The notes under the pieces: generated by a model
Told to the model about the DNA's origin: nothing
What the model saw: the letters and a program-made list of their open reading frames with translations, nothing else
Databases searched by the model: none
Source of the DNA: Fasciolopsis buskii
Lineage: Eukaryota; Platyhelminthes; Trematoda; Plagiorchiida; Fasciolidae
Reading direction: 5' to 3'
Length of the DNA stretch: 64,000 nt
NCBI GenBank assembly: GCA_008360955.1
Contig: LUCM01010538.1
Span: 299,564-363,563, forward strand
Shown: one piece after another, positions 23,660-36,000 of the stretch
How the letters are laid out: each line of letters starts with the position of its first letter
Numbering within the stretch: the stretch's first letter is position 1
Program-made: the position numbers and the translations under genes

Positions 23660-24408
23660 CTACAGTGTATTGATAAGAAAACGTAAAATCCGAAGTGGAG
23701 AACCGAAAATAATTTGGTGCCTTTTCACCTATTCACCGAGTCACACATTTAGTCCATAAACCGATTTAAAGTTTAAAGTGAACAGTAGCATTCTGATTTG
23801 CAACTCCATATTAACGAACAAACGCTTGTTTCAACTTAACGATTTCCCCCGGACGTTTACTAATATTAACCAAATGTGTTTTATTTACGGACCTTATACA
23901 GGTCATATGTTGCTGCTGTGTGTCTGATTGGGTAAAGAGGTCAGAAAAGATGTTCATGTAACTAATGCATCATCTAAATTCTCCAGTGATGAAGAGCACT
24001 TCGCTTCATTTGTGTATTTATTTCAACAATCTAAATGGCTGGGAATTCAGAAACTAGGCTAATCATATGTCGGCAAATGTAAATGTGATAATTCAATATC
24101 TGCTTGACTCTGCGCTGATGAAACGACCTAAAACAGATTTCGCTAATGCATAATACACAGTTTAATCTTTCAATTAAATTCTCTTCTGGATTCCTACAAC
24201 AAGACGAGAACCAATTCGAAATGTTACCTAGCAAAAATTAGGGAACTTTTCAATAGGTGTAGGAATTTTCACCATTATGCCAAATCGGCAAGTGTGAATA
24301 AATATTTTGCTGATCACCTGACATTGTTTGTGAATACTAATTTCATTACATCGGACTGTAAAACCATTAGTTCCATTAGGAGGTTGTTTTGCTTATAGTG
24401 GTCCGTCT

Positions 24409-24834
24409 TTAGAGGCTATTTCTGTGTCTTGCACATCGCTCAATGTAATTCATGGCCTTTGGATATGAGAATATCGATGTCATTTTTAGCAACTGGTTTA
24501 CGGCAACCTAGTTGAAAATAATGGGAATTCTTAGTCTTAATAATCGCACAAACATAAATAAGCAAAAGCCTTCCGAAACTGGAGCGGAAATGGCCCTTTA
24601 GGAAAAAACCTGGGTAATCCCGAGGGGTATTTTTACATGCGCGACAAATGGCAAATAGCAAACATTTTTGAGTCTTGCCAACTTTTCACTCAGGATCTAC
24701 AGTTGCGGGGACTACAGTCGAGTAACACTGTGCACAAAAACTTATCTGAATTAGTCACTTCACATTCATTTTCATTGTCTGAGATAGGAAGACAGTCGTG
24801 GATGCTGGTAACCGCAATGCTTTTAACCCCTATT
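24409..24834 (-). CDS. 3' end of an unknown gene (exons 24834-24729, 24696-24610, 24507-24409)
   Basis: The three exons join in phase. The first enters with one leftover base and reads 35 codons, including an acidic stretch (SDNENECEVTNSDK). After a 32-nt intron (gtgttact..caactgtag) comes an 87-nt phase-0 exon with SEKLARLKNVCYLPFVAHVK. A 102-nt intron (gttttttcc..tttcaactag) leads to a last exon of 32 codons with NQLLKMTSIFSYPKAMNYIE, ending TAA at 24409. The sequence is hydrophilic and helical in character, without signal peptide or membrane segment. Two donors are non-consensus (gtgtta, gtttttt). More exons are expected upstream. Family unknown. Confidence 0.45.
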
Positions 24835-25819
24835 CTAATATGGGTTCAGTTTTGTTTGCCATACTTGAATTTAGCTGTCGGTGTTTCCATGCATTGAAAT
24901 AGGACTGATAATATGAGCAAAGGAACATAAGCCTAATACGTCTAGCATTCCCTGACAACGTGAATATTGGGAGAATCTGAGGATGTATGAGATATACGTA
25001 GTAAACGGCAATTAGGGACCATCTGAATCGTTAGCACGCTTGAAGGGTTGAGAGCTTACCTGGTCTTGTTTTATACAGATGTTAAATTTAGTGTTTGTCA
25101 GTTATCGCACACTTCTACTGCATTGGGCCGTAGAGGTTTCCTTGACTTTACTTATACTGTCATGATGCCAAGACATTCAGTTGAATTAAGTGAACCATAG
25201 AACAGATCTTTCAAAGCTTACTTCCAGACATCCTATTGATCCAAAAGCATTAGCGATGTTTGTTTTCTAACCTGGCTAACGTGGACATGGCACTGATTTA
25301 GTGCTCTTTCTAACATTTTACGTTTGAAATTAAAAATCTGTGAGGTGCGTGATTCCTGCGCCACTGAGGTGGTTGCTTTGCTGGATTTTTTGCCCAGCTT
25401 GGCAAAGACGTAAAACCAGGTTTAAAACCAGATAACCTTTAACGCACGTCAAATATCTTCTAGGTGGAAAGCATTGCGCGTACCAAAATCACCATTTTGC
25501 TCCACTTCTCCATCATCGGTATGAAAATGTGCGATGCACTGGTTAGAGGCTCCCTCCCGGGATGAACAAAAATAATAACCATAAGACCATTCAAGAAATT
25601 TAATTTTATTCCATGACTGCATGAATTGTCTAACCGAGCCTATATACAGCTATATCGTGAGATTCCTATAAGTTTCCCTCTCCTGTAACTAGATGTGACA
25701 ATCGAAATCCAGCAAGAATGCTAGACGGGCCAGAATATTAATTATAAATCCTACAGGACGAGCATCGTTAGTTTTTTTCTCCCTATTCTACTCCATGATT
25801 ACTCAGATATTTTTGTCGA

Positions 25820-26097
25820 CTAAATCAACTGATTGTGACAAACGTAACAAGAATAAATCCAGTTGGAACTATCTTTATTCTTCCTCAAATAAAAACCGAA
25901 GACTTTATTAATGTTTGCACCCATGTATTGCAAGATTTCTGATACCAGCACATGGCAAGTAGGACAAGACTGGTCAGTAAGAAATTTAGCAATTCAAAGA
26001 CAAGTGTTTCCCTATGGGAAGCTAGCCAATGTCCAACAGTTCGAATTTCCTTGGACTTTTTTATTTCTATCGTGCTAGACCACGTTTTGACTGAATG
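25820..26097 (-). CDS. 3' end of an unknown gene with two C-x2-C pairs, 32-nt intron
   Basis: Exon 26097-26002 follows ggatttgtgcag and reads 32 codons in phase 0 (TVGHWLASHRETL at its end). A 32-nt intron (gtctttgaa..actgaccag) leads to exon 25969-25820, 49 codons to TAG. The last exon begins with CPTCH and ends with CYVCHNQL, about 37 residues apart. Paired C-x2-C(H) motifs of this kind usually bind zinc, as in zinc ribbons, treble clefs or the ends of RING-like folds, but the spacing fits no family I can name. The donor is weak (gtcttt). Upstream exons are missing from the model. Confidence 0.45.
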
Positions 26098-26489
26098 CTG
26101 CACAAATCCATTGCCGAATGCTTTGCATGCAAAATTATCCCACTACGTATACATGAAAATCATCCGTTCACTATGATAACGTTCGCTTATGACTGACGCA
26201 AGCAGTAATCCAACCAGCAATTCGGTGGTTGGATTTGGTAGTCAAACAACGTTGAATGGGGAAATTACTTGTGATCATAAAGAAATTTCGCTGTTGGAAG
26301 TAAAGATTCAGAATAGTGAATAACGGGGATAGCTAATCATAACTTCAAGACGCAGGCAGACAGACACTGTTAAACCATGCGAGCACCGACATGAATAAAA
26401 TAGATTTTTCTGGTCATCATTCCAATAATTTTTGTTTATCATCTTAAGTAGCAATCAAGATAATAATTAAAATAAGACTGTCTTACTTG

Positions 26490-26605
26490 TCATTAGTTCG
26501 AATCACCCCAGAGCCGATCAACTTCCCACATGGCAGGCTTCTGTTGGCAGTGACCCCCTTCCTGGAAAATGATGTACATTGTCATTTCATTAATAAAGGA
26601 TAGAA
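26490..26605 (+). mobile_element. tRNA-derived SINE, copy 4, 5'-truncated
   Basis: The plus strand starts at a B-box (GTTCGAATC) near 26497, followed by a GGCAGGCTTCTGTTGGCAG block and the tail CTTCCTGGAAAATGATG near 26558. These match, in reverse complement, the bodies and tails of the copies at 32.2 and 55.4 kb. The A-box half is missing or too diverged to see. Confidence 0.6.
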
Positions 26606-27330
26606 GGTAAAGTACTACTACTTTCCGCAACCATAATGTTTCTGGCTCCTTCCATCATTTCGACTTTTCACTGTTTGTTAAAAACATACGCGCATTTCAC
26701 TCTCAAATGATTTACCATGAGCTATCGTTCAGACCACAACCAGCCTTTTAATTGCCCCTCAAGCATCCTGACATGTTGAGAGGCTTGAGTGCAGACAGGT
26801 CATCGGGGCCGAAAATCATGTAAACAGTTAGCACAAGAGCAATGGCAAGTAATGACTGGCACGTCTGTGTACGAAAACCTTTACCTTGCTGGTACAAGTG
26901 ACAAAATCTGCCAGAAAAGATGATGACACCCACTGATGATTCCACCTTTATTTTATCTGCGACGTCTGCCAGTGACGTTTGTTATGAGAGAGCTGGTGTA
27001 CACTAAGGTGATCATATATTTTGGCGGCAAAAGATTAATGAAGTTCATTCTCAAAGCAGGTACACGCACCAAATGGAGTGCCATCAAAGCATTATTTTAT
27101 CTCACTTTCATTTAGCCTAAGTATACATCTCCAAAAGTTGCAGAAACCAAAGTAAGATATATTTTACTTGTAAAATTCCTAATTACTTTTGGAAATTCAT
27201 TGAACAACCGGTGGCATTAGCTCTCGCGCCAGTGTTACGTATTGATTATGTTTCGAGATAAAACAATCCATAATATTCTGCTTATACCCATCAGTAAAAA
27301 ATTGCATAAGTTTGCACAGGCAAACTAGCA

Positions 27331-27338
27331 TATAAAAG
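27331..27338 (+). promoter_or_regulatory. TATA box candidate
   Basis: TATAAAAG, 126 bp upstream of the ATG at 27464, in the orientation of that small ORF. Confidence 0.3.
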
Positions 27339-27463
27339 CAATCATTCCTTTCGGATGCCATCTTGCCAAGAAAATAAGTGTGGCAGACAGTAACTGAAAA
27401 CGATCTGTTATCTGGTCATCACTGCTTGCAAACGTTTACCCTCCAGTGAAGATTGAACAAACG

Positions 27464-27616
27464 ATGCTTTATGGGATCTTATTAACTGCATGTGTTTCGG
27501 TTGTTCAACGTGCAGCCCAGAACCAACTACCCTGTCACTTGACTAAAGAAATTGATTTCCACATTTCCGCTGCGTTTCCAACCAGTGATCAAAGCAACTG
27601 TAAACGAGTAAACTAG
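27464..27616 (+). CDS. hypothetical 50-residue secreted-type ORF
   Basis: ATG at 27464 and TAG at 27614-27616. The first 19 residues (MLYGILLTACVSVVQRAAQ) look like a signal peptide, followed by a short polar part with two cysteines. A TATA box lies upstream. The ORF could be complete, or a first exon that leaves through gtaaacgag near 27600. Its last four bases overlap the end of the opposite-strand gene at 28016-27613, so the two converge. The cysteine pattern does not match the eight-cysteine genes. Confidence 0.3.
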   Translation: MLYGILLTACVSVVQRAAQNQLPCHLTKEIDFHISAAFPTSDQSNCKRVN

Positions 27617-28016
27617 GTAGACGTTTGGGCACTCAAATGTGTTGGTAAACCATCCATGCGTGAACAATTGTATATTAGCTTGTCTCTTCTATCCTTTTCT
27701 TTGAAATGCTAGTAGAAATCAATGTGAGCTCCAAAGTTTTCAAATAAACACCAGTGTTTAACAAATAAATCAAAATTACCAGCCACTTGACGGCCTCTAA
27801 ACTATGCCCCGGAGAGAAGGCATGCAGTGACACGTAAACTCTTGGGTTGAGAATACAAGCTCCATATTCATCAGAGAGAAGTTCGCAAGAAATTCTTATT
27901 TCGAATGGTAAGCAATGCGATTCCCTGGTATGGCCAGTAAAATTTTGGGTACACTTTTGAATGGGAGGATCATTTTGTTTGGATAGGTGTGGTGTATGCA
28001 CATGCACAACGTCCAT
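27613..28016 (-). CDS. unknown protein, exons 28016-27780 and 27708-27613
   Basis: The large exon is open from above the ATG at 28016 to CTG before the donor gtaattttg at 27779. A 71-nt intron ends gatttctactag. The last exon starts in phase 0 and reads 31 codons to TAG. From the ATG the product would be 110 residues: an N-terminal part rich in His and Pro, a middle with three cysteines (SHCLPF, ISCELLSDEYGAC), and a highly charged C-terminal exon (HFKEKDRRDKLIYNC). An internal acceptor (ggccataccag) would start the exon at 27924 instead, so the N-terminus is uncertain. No family is recognised. Confidence 0.45.
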
Positions 28017-28105
28017 GGCTTTCCATTCAAACTTGCGGTATCAGAAAATCACCAAGAACTGCAAAATAACTAAAAAAACTGTTTAGAGATGTTGTGATCG
28101 TTCAG

Positions 28106-28312
28106 TTTTGCCAGTGCACAATTCCTTTCTTCAGCTCGGGTCAAATGGATCAGACCCACCGATGAAAGTAAACAAACTGAAGAAGAGAAGTTTGGTAATT
28201 TTGCAACGGATAAGGTTAAGCAAAATAATTTGTGCATGCTTTTTATCGTACACATTCAGGGCACCGCACGACAGGCTTACAAAGTCTAACCCTAACACCA
28301 TTATCTGTTTGA
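28106..28312 (+). CDS. candidate gene end, exons 28106-28194 and 28260-28312
   Basis: After an acceptor (gatcgttcag) the frame is open for 29 codons and ends with one leftover base before gtaattttg at 28195. The peptide includes SSARVKWIRPTDESKQTEEE. A 65-nt intron ends cgtacacattcag, and the next exon restores the phase and reads 16 codons to TGA. The first frame also stays open if not spliced (to a stop near 28291), so the exon end is uncertain. The whole is charged and soluble in character. Family unknown. Confidence 0.35.
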
Positions 28313-29577
28313 AGATTGCGGTAAAAAGCCTTTTGAAAGAGAAATTTACAATTGATGGGGAGATCATTTTGCATGTTTTCTTTAAATGACGTACCTCAGT
28401 TTTACTCCTGATTTTTATTGACTTCCTAAGTTTGTTAAAGTCATTTGCGTAGCTCTATCAACTTGGTTTTCACGAGGCGAAAATACCATTTTTGATTAAT
28501 CATTGTGCGGTTATAGAATAACTAGGGTTCAGTTGGGACGGTTGATTAATTCGCAAGTTACCACGAAGCCGATATTGATTTTACTGAACTTTTCACGACA
28601 ATTTTTCCGGAAATTATTAGGAAAGTCTTGATTCAGACCTGATTAATTTAGAATACTCGAATGCCCACAGATTTGGCAGAAATCTAGTTAACTTCCAAAA
28701 TCCTAATCTAATGTAGTAGTTTTGTTTATCGTAACAGTTCAGCGTAATTCGACGTTTTCGCTGACACTGTACCAATGAACACTTTTTTCAACTCATCTTG
28801 AAATAATTTGAGAATTTTCAGTTGCTTTTTAAATTTTTTTAGAACAAACATGTCTGAATTTTAACTAAGTCCTAAATGTAATCTGAATTTCTAGGATTAA
28901 ACCTGTTCATTTGTACCCTTGGTCGGCTTCTGACTTCTTTAAAATGTCTCACGAGAAGCATCCAAGTGGGATCAGAAAAGCAGTCTGTGATTTTCATACT
29001 GCCTGGGACAAGACTCCCAAGATGACGGCAAGGAGAAGAGATATTCTATGACGCATGACCCTAATGTCTGTCTACCAACAAGACACACCTGATTCTGACA
29101 GAGGTTTTTCACACCATTCTGTTAAAATGCACGGCAGGTTGCTGTGTTGTCAACAGAAAAAGTCTTGCGTAAATTTTCGCATTCGAATCCAAGCCTTGGC
29201 TTAATAAGAATTGAAGACTTTTATCAAGTCCGTATTGAGTGAGGGACTGATTTGCCGCCTGCTTCTTCCATAGAAACAAGTTTACAAGTTAAATTATCGA
29301 GAACATAGTGCAATCAATCTGTTTTCAAGTTTTTACAAGGTCGATTGCAACGTGTGCTACAGAAATGGGGAAACTAACGCGGCGTAAAATCTGATAGCTT
29401 ATGAAATGTTTCCCTTATTACTGCTGTTGTTCGAACAATAAGAAATGCACTTGTTTCCTACGGAGACCATTTTTTCGCACGATGGTATAACCATCGCAAA
29501 GAACTAAAATACCAATAAAGTCTCAGCAACGTCAAATCCTACTTTCAGAAACTAAAAAAATAGTGGATCGAATGTTT

Positions 29578-29913
29578 TTATTTAAACTTAAAGAAAAACC
29601 ACCCAAGAGGTAAAATTATGAAGTTCTCCAGAGTTCCATGTCCTGGAACATGGGTGTCTATTTGAGGGACAGACGAACGTCCAGTCTCGGCGAATAATGC
29701 ACCGAACAATCCTCAGACAGGAAGGAACTTTTAATCCTTTTATAGCTTTACAAAATAGAGACTTGGCCACGATTAGGCCATGCGAGACAGTCCAGAATTC
29801 ATAAGAGGCTCCCAAAAACGATAATCGTTACAGCCTCTGCACTTTCGGCGGAATTCATAGGTCACAGAACCACGCAGCTGTATTAGGCGGTGATTCAATA
29901 AATTGCTTCCTGT
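29578..29913 (-). CDS. 3' end of an unknown gene, exons 29913-29820 and 29711-29578
   Basis: The upstream exon follows a strong acceptor (cgccatctctatcag). Its frame includes RLIQLRGSVTYEFRRKCRGC and is open for 46 codons to TAA at 29775. It can instead leave at gtttttggg (from 29819) with one leftover base. The second exon follows ttccttcctgtctgag, starts with two leftover bases and reads 43 codons to TAA, including AETGRSSVPQIDTHVPGHG and a hydrophobic end. The phases match, but the donor is not consensus, so the two could belong to different transcripts. The stop codon of the last exon lies within an AATAAA (29582-29577). Confidence 0.4.
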
Positions 29914-31308
29914 CTGATAGAGATGGCGGTCTTTGGCAAATGGTGAGTTCGTTCACATCCCAGGCTAACGACGAAGTACTCCAAGGCTTTTGGTGTGCGC
30001 ATAGCCAATGAAAAATTTTTCGCGACATCAGTACTCGGCAGTTCAAAGAGTAGAGAATTTGAATGCTCCCTGCAGAAAATGTGGCTGGTTATGATCAGCC
30101 TGAAGATGTCATCTTGTGTTTGAAACGCTCACCCTTCTGCTCCCACTGGCTGCGTCTGAATTCGCCCTAATGGATTTTATTTTTGCTTCACATAAGAGCA
30201 GACTAGGCAGTCGCATACAACATATGATTGCTAAGTGCAACTCACCACCTTGTAGGCCAAAGGAGTTGCCATTTCTCCACAGCGTCTTCCAGGGGGCTTT
30301 CAGTGCTTCTTATTTCCTATCTTGCTATAACACTTTTTGTTCTACAATCTCTTAATAAGACAGGTTTAATCTAATGAAAATCGATTTACTCATATAATTA
30401 TTGACTTTGCTGACCATCCTGTTCGAATAACCGGAGTGGTTTATGCCGAGCTAGTACACTGCGAAGCAGCACACTGAAACAAACTAGTTAAACTGAGGTT
30501 TCATTAACCGGAGAATGTCAATGGGGACCTTTTGCTTTTCTCCGTCACTGTGTTTACAACCAATGCAATGGTTCACGTGGTCCGACAGCGACATGTAATC
30601 TCACCGGTATCAACGACGCGAGCCCAGCATGTTAGAATGTTCCAATTTATCATAAGCTGGCTCAGTCAGGATGATCTTCTGTTCTTCGGTCCCCTGACCA
30701 ACATCTTAGTGGCCACCAGTGAAAATGGATACTCAGTAACTAGCCACCGACAAACTCGGAGTTCACTCAATTCCAATACTTCTGCAATTTCCCGGTTGGG
30801 ATATTGCTTAGCCTAAGCAGCTCACCCAAGTACGATTTAAATGACCCAATTGTTAACCTGGAATAACACGGATAATGATGAAGGAAATGCAGATGAATAG
30901 TGGTTTCATCACCCATTACTTTCGAATTGCAGAATCTAGATGATACAAATAATACTGACCTAAACAAAAGACTTATTCAAGTCACTTACTTAACTTTCGT
31001 ATTTTCTATTTTCCATTATAAACACTCATCATTTACAACTGCAGTCTGGTGGAAAAAATATGACGAACTGTTTGCTGCGTCAAACTCCAATATGTCACAT
31101 TACACGGTAGAAATAGTCGGTTCGTGTTCACGGTAATTGATAAAATCCTTACAAATGTTCGGTGGCAAGCATAACTATAGGGAACAAAATTACTGTATTT
31201 TAACAACCCACATGTTTCTGCATATTACACTATCTTCCGGGGTTGTCTCCTCCGAGAGGTCAGCTGTGGTTAAGTTGCATTTTACGACAATAATCTACTT
31301 ATTTCACC

Positions 31309-31384
31309 AGTAAAACTGACGCCTGGCTTTGTTCTCGAACTATTTGAAAACCCCGCACATCCAAATTGTCTACAAACGTCGCAT
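31309..31384 (+). CDS. candidate internal exon, unknown protein
   Basis: An acceptor (ctacttatttcaccag) is followed by a frame containing KLTPGFVLELFENPAHPNC. A possible donor (CAT then gtgtatcac) leaves it in phase 0. A further acceptor (tcgatgttcggtcag) near 31506 offers a phase-0 partner exon that ends before gtatttt. The splice sites are moderate and the total coding length is short. Confidence 0.25.
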
Positions 31385-32164
31385 GTGTATCACAACGGCA
31401 TTGAGTTATGAAAAAGATTTTTTTGATTGTGAAACGATACATAACAAAATCCGGCCGGTAACTGACGTCAACACCATTCGGCTGGCATACTTCTCGATGT
31501 TCGGTCAGGCATCAGCTGGGTGCGTTAGGTATTTTAAAGGATTTAGCCATGCTTGATGGCGTAACAGAATGAACGCTTAGGACCTACAGCTGTGTACAAG
31601 AGACGACGATTGTATTTCGTTTTCTCAGTTCAGTCAGTACACAGAACAATACGCGCACAGTAGTGCTACAATCCGAAGTGTCTTAGAATTTCACAGAAGA
31701 ACTTGGAAGACAAAGCGTTCACTAACAAAAAAGCTACCTTGTCTACCGAGACAGCCAAAGTGTAATAGTTCATATTTCGATAGCGGTAGATTCTGGAAAG
31801 ATAGACAAAATGATTTATGAAAATCCAAAGCTTCCACGAAAACGAAGTTAAACGAGTGCTTTCTCCATTCAATGTACACGAGACTACTGTAGGCTTAAAC
31901 AACGACTGCCCATCTGAGCTAAAATCCTCATTACTACTTGTCGAAATAGCTTTGGGAGGTTTCCAGGCTTCTTACTATCCATTGGACATACTGACTGGCA
32001 TATATTTATCTCACTTGTTGCTTTTCACAAAGTCGTCGTACATGGGACAGCTCTGTTATAATTCGCGCTTTGACTTGCTTCCCGTTTAATGAAAGGTTCC
32101 TCTGCTTCTGCACTCTCGCTATACGGGTGATATTTTGAGGCATTTTTTCTGTTATCTTTTTCCT

Positions 32165-32335
32165 TGTACTTCCTTTACTAATAAAATAACAATGTGCATC
32201 ATTTTCCAGGAAGGGGGCTGCGGCCAACAAAGGAATGCTACGTGGAGGGATTCAGTCGGCTATTGGAGGATCCGAACCTGCTGCCCTCACGTCCAAACGC
32301 CACGACCTAATCCGCTTGGCCACCGCCGGTGCCGT
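32165..32335 (-). mobile_element. tRNA-derived SINE, copy 2 (best preserved)
   Basis: Read on the minus strand, an A-box (TGGCCAAGCGG) lies at 32322-32312 and a B-box-like GGTTCGGATCC at 32278-32268, separated as in a tRNA gene with a long variable arm (Leu or Ser type). A GC-rich body with GGCCGCAGCCCCCTTCCTGG follows, then a tail running GAAAATGATGCACATTGT and into AT-rich sequence. Copies at 19.7, 26.5 and 55.4 kb share this body and tail. Confidence 0.75.
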
Positions 32336-33049
32336 AATAGCAATCTTTATTATGGTGAAGTCCATTATTCAAAAATTATGGAATTGCATATCCACCTATT
32401 TTAACCTTGGTAGTAGCTTGTTTTATTTGACGTGTTTAGCGACTTTTGGTGTTCAGGACAGCTGCCAAACCAGTCCCTTTTAGGAAGCTGACCAATGAAC
32501 TCTTTTGACCCAAAAGAGTATCATGAGCTCAGCCAGGAACAACCTGACTAGGTGCTGCTGGAAAACCCTTGTGTTTTGCAAATCGAAGTTAGTAAAGTGA
32601 CCATAGGAACTGAGGTGAACACAATAGCGTTAACCACGACTGGAATGGCGCAATGACCTCTCCATTGCTGTCTGTCGAAAGCCGTTCAATGGAACAGGGG
32701 GTACCAAAATGAAAACAGCATGTGAACGCGTAACTGTAAAAAGGTTGTGTCAAAATGGAAACATTTGCTCAGATTCGACCAGATATTGACCCGTTCGCAA
32801 AAAGAACAAAAAACGTAAACAAATGTATGCTGTGTAAGACGATAACCTGTACACTGCAACTGAGTATCATGCTTTCTAAGTAGTGGGCAGGAAGATCTCC
32901 ACCCCTATAAGATCTAGTGGAACGCGGCCTGTGATCCAATTGCGTGGAAATGGAATTCTGTAGACGTGTGGCTTGTTAACAGGCATTTCCGACTGATGCA
33001 TGGTGGGCTTGGGTACTGACTGCGGATCCGTATCCACTATCACGGGTTG

Positions 33050-36000
33050 GTTCTATCAATCCTGAAAGCTTCTCCCGTTCATTAACCTTTGTGACGAATG
33101 TCTTGTACGAACGGCTCTGAACTTCGTATGGCCCCAGTAGACTAGAATTATTGGTCGTTGATTTGAGATACGCAAAAAGACGCGGGCGTACGCCTCCAGG
33201 CTTGTGGACGACTCGTAGTGGTTAGGACGATGGTACAAGAATATTCGTTTCTGTACGCATGTAAGTGGTAAGGCGATTGGAAGAATCATAGAGATTGTCG
33301 ATAACGTTACCTTGGGAACGACGAACTCACCAAGTAGGAGCAATGGTCGCTCCGTGAGTAACCGACGCTAATGTGGATGCAGAACGTTGCGAATGCTTAG
33401 TACTGCAAGAGGGCAACGCATCAGTCCACTAGGATAGTTATGTGCACTGAAAGCTGCTTCAGGATTTCCGTGAAAACTTTTCATCCATCCGTTGGCTTGG
33501 AAAGGTAAGCTATCGTGCGAATAAACTACATTTCGATTACGCGAAAGTTACGAACTCAAACTGGGTCTTTCAGTTCTTATTGTCTGTTCTGAGATAGCCA
33601 CATCATGATATCTAACACTTCATGAACTCGCTACATTTCCCACCATGAAGTACTGGCCATAAGCATGGGAAACCATCTGTACTCTGGTGACTTGCAGATA
33701 ATTCGAGGCTGTAGAAAAAAAAATTTAGACAGTAAGCATACAATCTCACAAATGGATGGTCAAGTCTCTGATGAAAGCGGCTTTTTGCTGAGCATGAGAT
33801 TTTGCTTGTAATCTGGTTGGCCTACTCATTCATATCCCGGCTTGGTTAGGATGTCTGGCCGCTCTGTTGTGTCACCGTCAACATCGGTGGCGAAATTTGT
33901 TCCTGCTTCTCCAGTGCAAATCAGTGCTGTGCAACGCATCTGGTCACACTTCACTCTCTATCGCTACTGTCAATTTTGTTCACGACACTTCAACAGGTGG
34001 AAGCACAGTTGACCATGACTTGATCCCTTTTGCACAGTAGCTTGGATATCCTAGATGAAAATTCACAGTAGTAGTAGTAGTAGTATGGTACACAAGCTTG
34101 TTTGTTGTTAGGATCCCGAAAAGACCGCTGTGCATCGCTGTCCGTTGTGGCTAATTCTTATCAGCGACGAACAAGATCACCCTTTAAATGCGGCAACGGA
34201 AATGAGTGAAAAACTTTTTAACCGCTTGCTTAATTACCGGTCCATCCTTCATTGGAATCGGTCAATTGAGCTGATGTTATTCTAAAGGAAAATTAAACGT
34301 TGTGCTGACGCACATTTTCTGTTTTTCAAGTTTCACCTGGGACCTATTATATCCGATAAAAGAATTTCAGTTCACTGCTATAGCATCTGCTAGCATTTAT
34401 GTGCACCCTAGCAGGTTCTTCAAGTAAGCGAGCGATTAGGATCAACCTCCCGACAAACTTGTGCAACTTTATGTTGAAGATCTTCCAGTCGGACACCTAA
34501 TAAAAGACCTCTTTTGTTATTATGACCAGCCAGATGCGGTTATTATCCAGTTACATTTGTTATCACGAAATATCGGACAGTGGTGAGATATATCAGTGTC
34601 AATGAGGGTAAATTCCACAAAGACAGACAGTTAATATAAATGGTAAACTAGTAAATGTGTCTTAAGTTACGAAGTGGTATTGATACACCAAAGCAAAATG
34701 CTCAATCTTGAGTCCGCCAAATAAGTAGCGCTGGGTAGAAAAGCAGTTCTGAACACAAGACAGAAGAATTCCTTTGGATACTATTTCTGTCTTCAATGCC
34801 GTTGTTGTAATGCTTTTCAAACCGCTTCATTCTGGAATGTCATGGTGACGAGTCAGCCACGGACCTTTAAAGAGGTCAGATGTCTTCGTGGCCGATGAAA
34901 AATGTATCACCCTGGATGGCACTGATACTTGGCAGGCGGTTTCTGATCAGAACAGCTTTGTAGGACCACGAGTTAATGTAGGCAGTGTCACGATAGATGA
35001 ATCTGGGAGCCCCAAGGTGAATCAACCGTATTCTGTTTGAAATGTTGACGTCCAAAATTAGTATTGTTTTCTAAGAACCCTGGTTCAAGAACTCTCACTC
35101 TCATTCGTCGGAATATCTACTGCACCGGTATGGTTTTCGACGTGACGGTACGCCCTATCACACGAATGAAAGATGCAAACGAAAACTCAAAGAAGGTGCC
35201 GATGTTGCCAAGAGAAATACAAATTCCACTAGATCATTTCAGGAGTAAGCACATAACGCAACTTCTTGTTCACCAAAAAGGGACATAGAATACCAAACCA
35301 TCACCCGTGTGCTGTTAACTAAATAAACATTATCGCAACACATTATACAAGTGAATGCTAACTGGTGAGTAAGACTGTCATGCCTATCATTCGTCAATGT
35401 TCCATCCAGCAAAGCTACATCCAAGTAACTCAGAACTTGGCAAAAATCATCTATCTTCCACACTCGTGACAATATCCTTTATTGCCTTTGGAAGTCAAAT
35501 TGATCGACCATCCAAGAATGAAAAGTTCCAAATCAGGATTTTTTGTAAATTTTCCCCTCCATCAAGGGCAGATTAAACATCTCATTCTACCGAAACAAAA
35601 GGGACGCTCGCAGCCCACGAGGAGAAGTTCGTTTTATGAACAAGGAGTATTATGTACCCCATATACTCGGTTTTCTTGAGTTTGCATACTACTGTTTTCT
35701 ATATACTGTTTTGTTGTTTTGTGAAATCTAAACACACATTTCTACTGAGAGACCAAAATTAACAGTGCTCGCTATCGAGCTGCATTCGCATTCTAATCCA
35801 TGGATACAGTTAGTTGGATTAGATCACCAATTCAGCCTTGCGAGGGATTACGGCACAACGCAAGGGACAGGAAGCCTCTGTGAAACTTGGCTATAGAGAT
35901 GGCTGACTCTAAACTTGTACTAAACATTTCGGCCTTTTGTGACTTAGCCTTGACCTTGACTCTAGTATTTTCTATTAGCCATTTTTACCGTTTATCCGTT

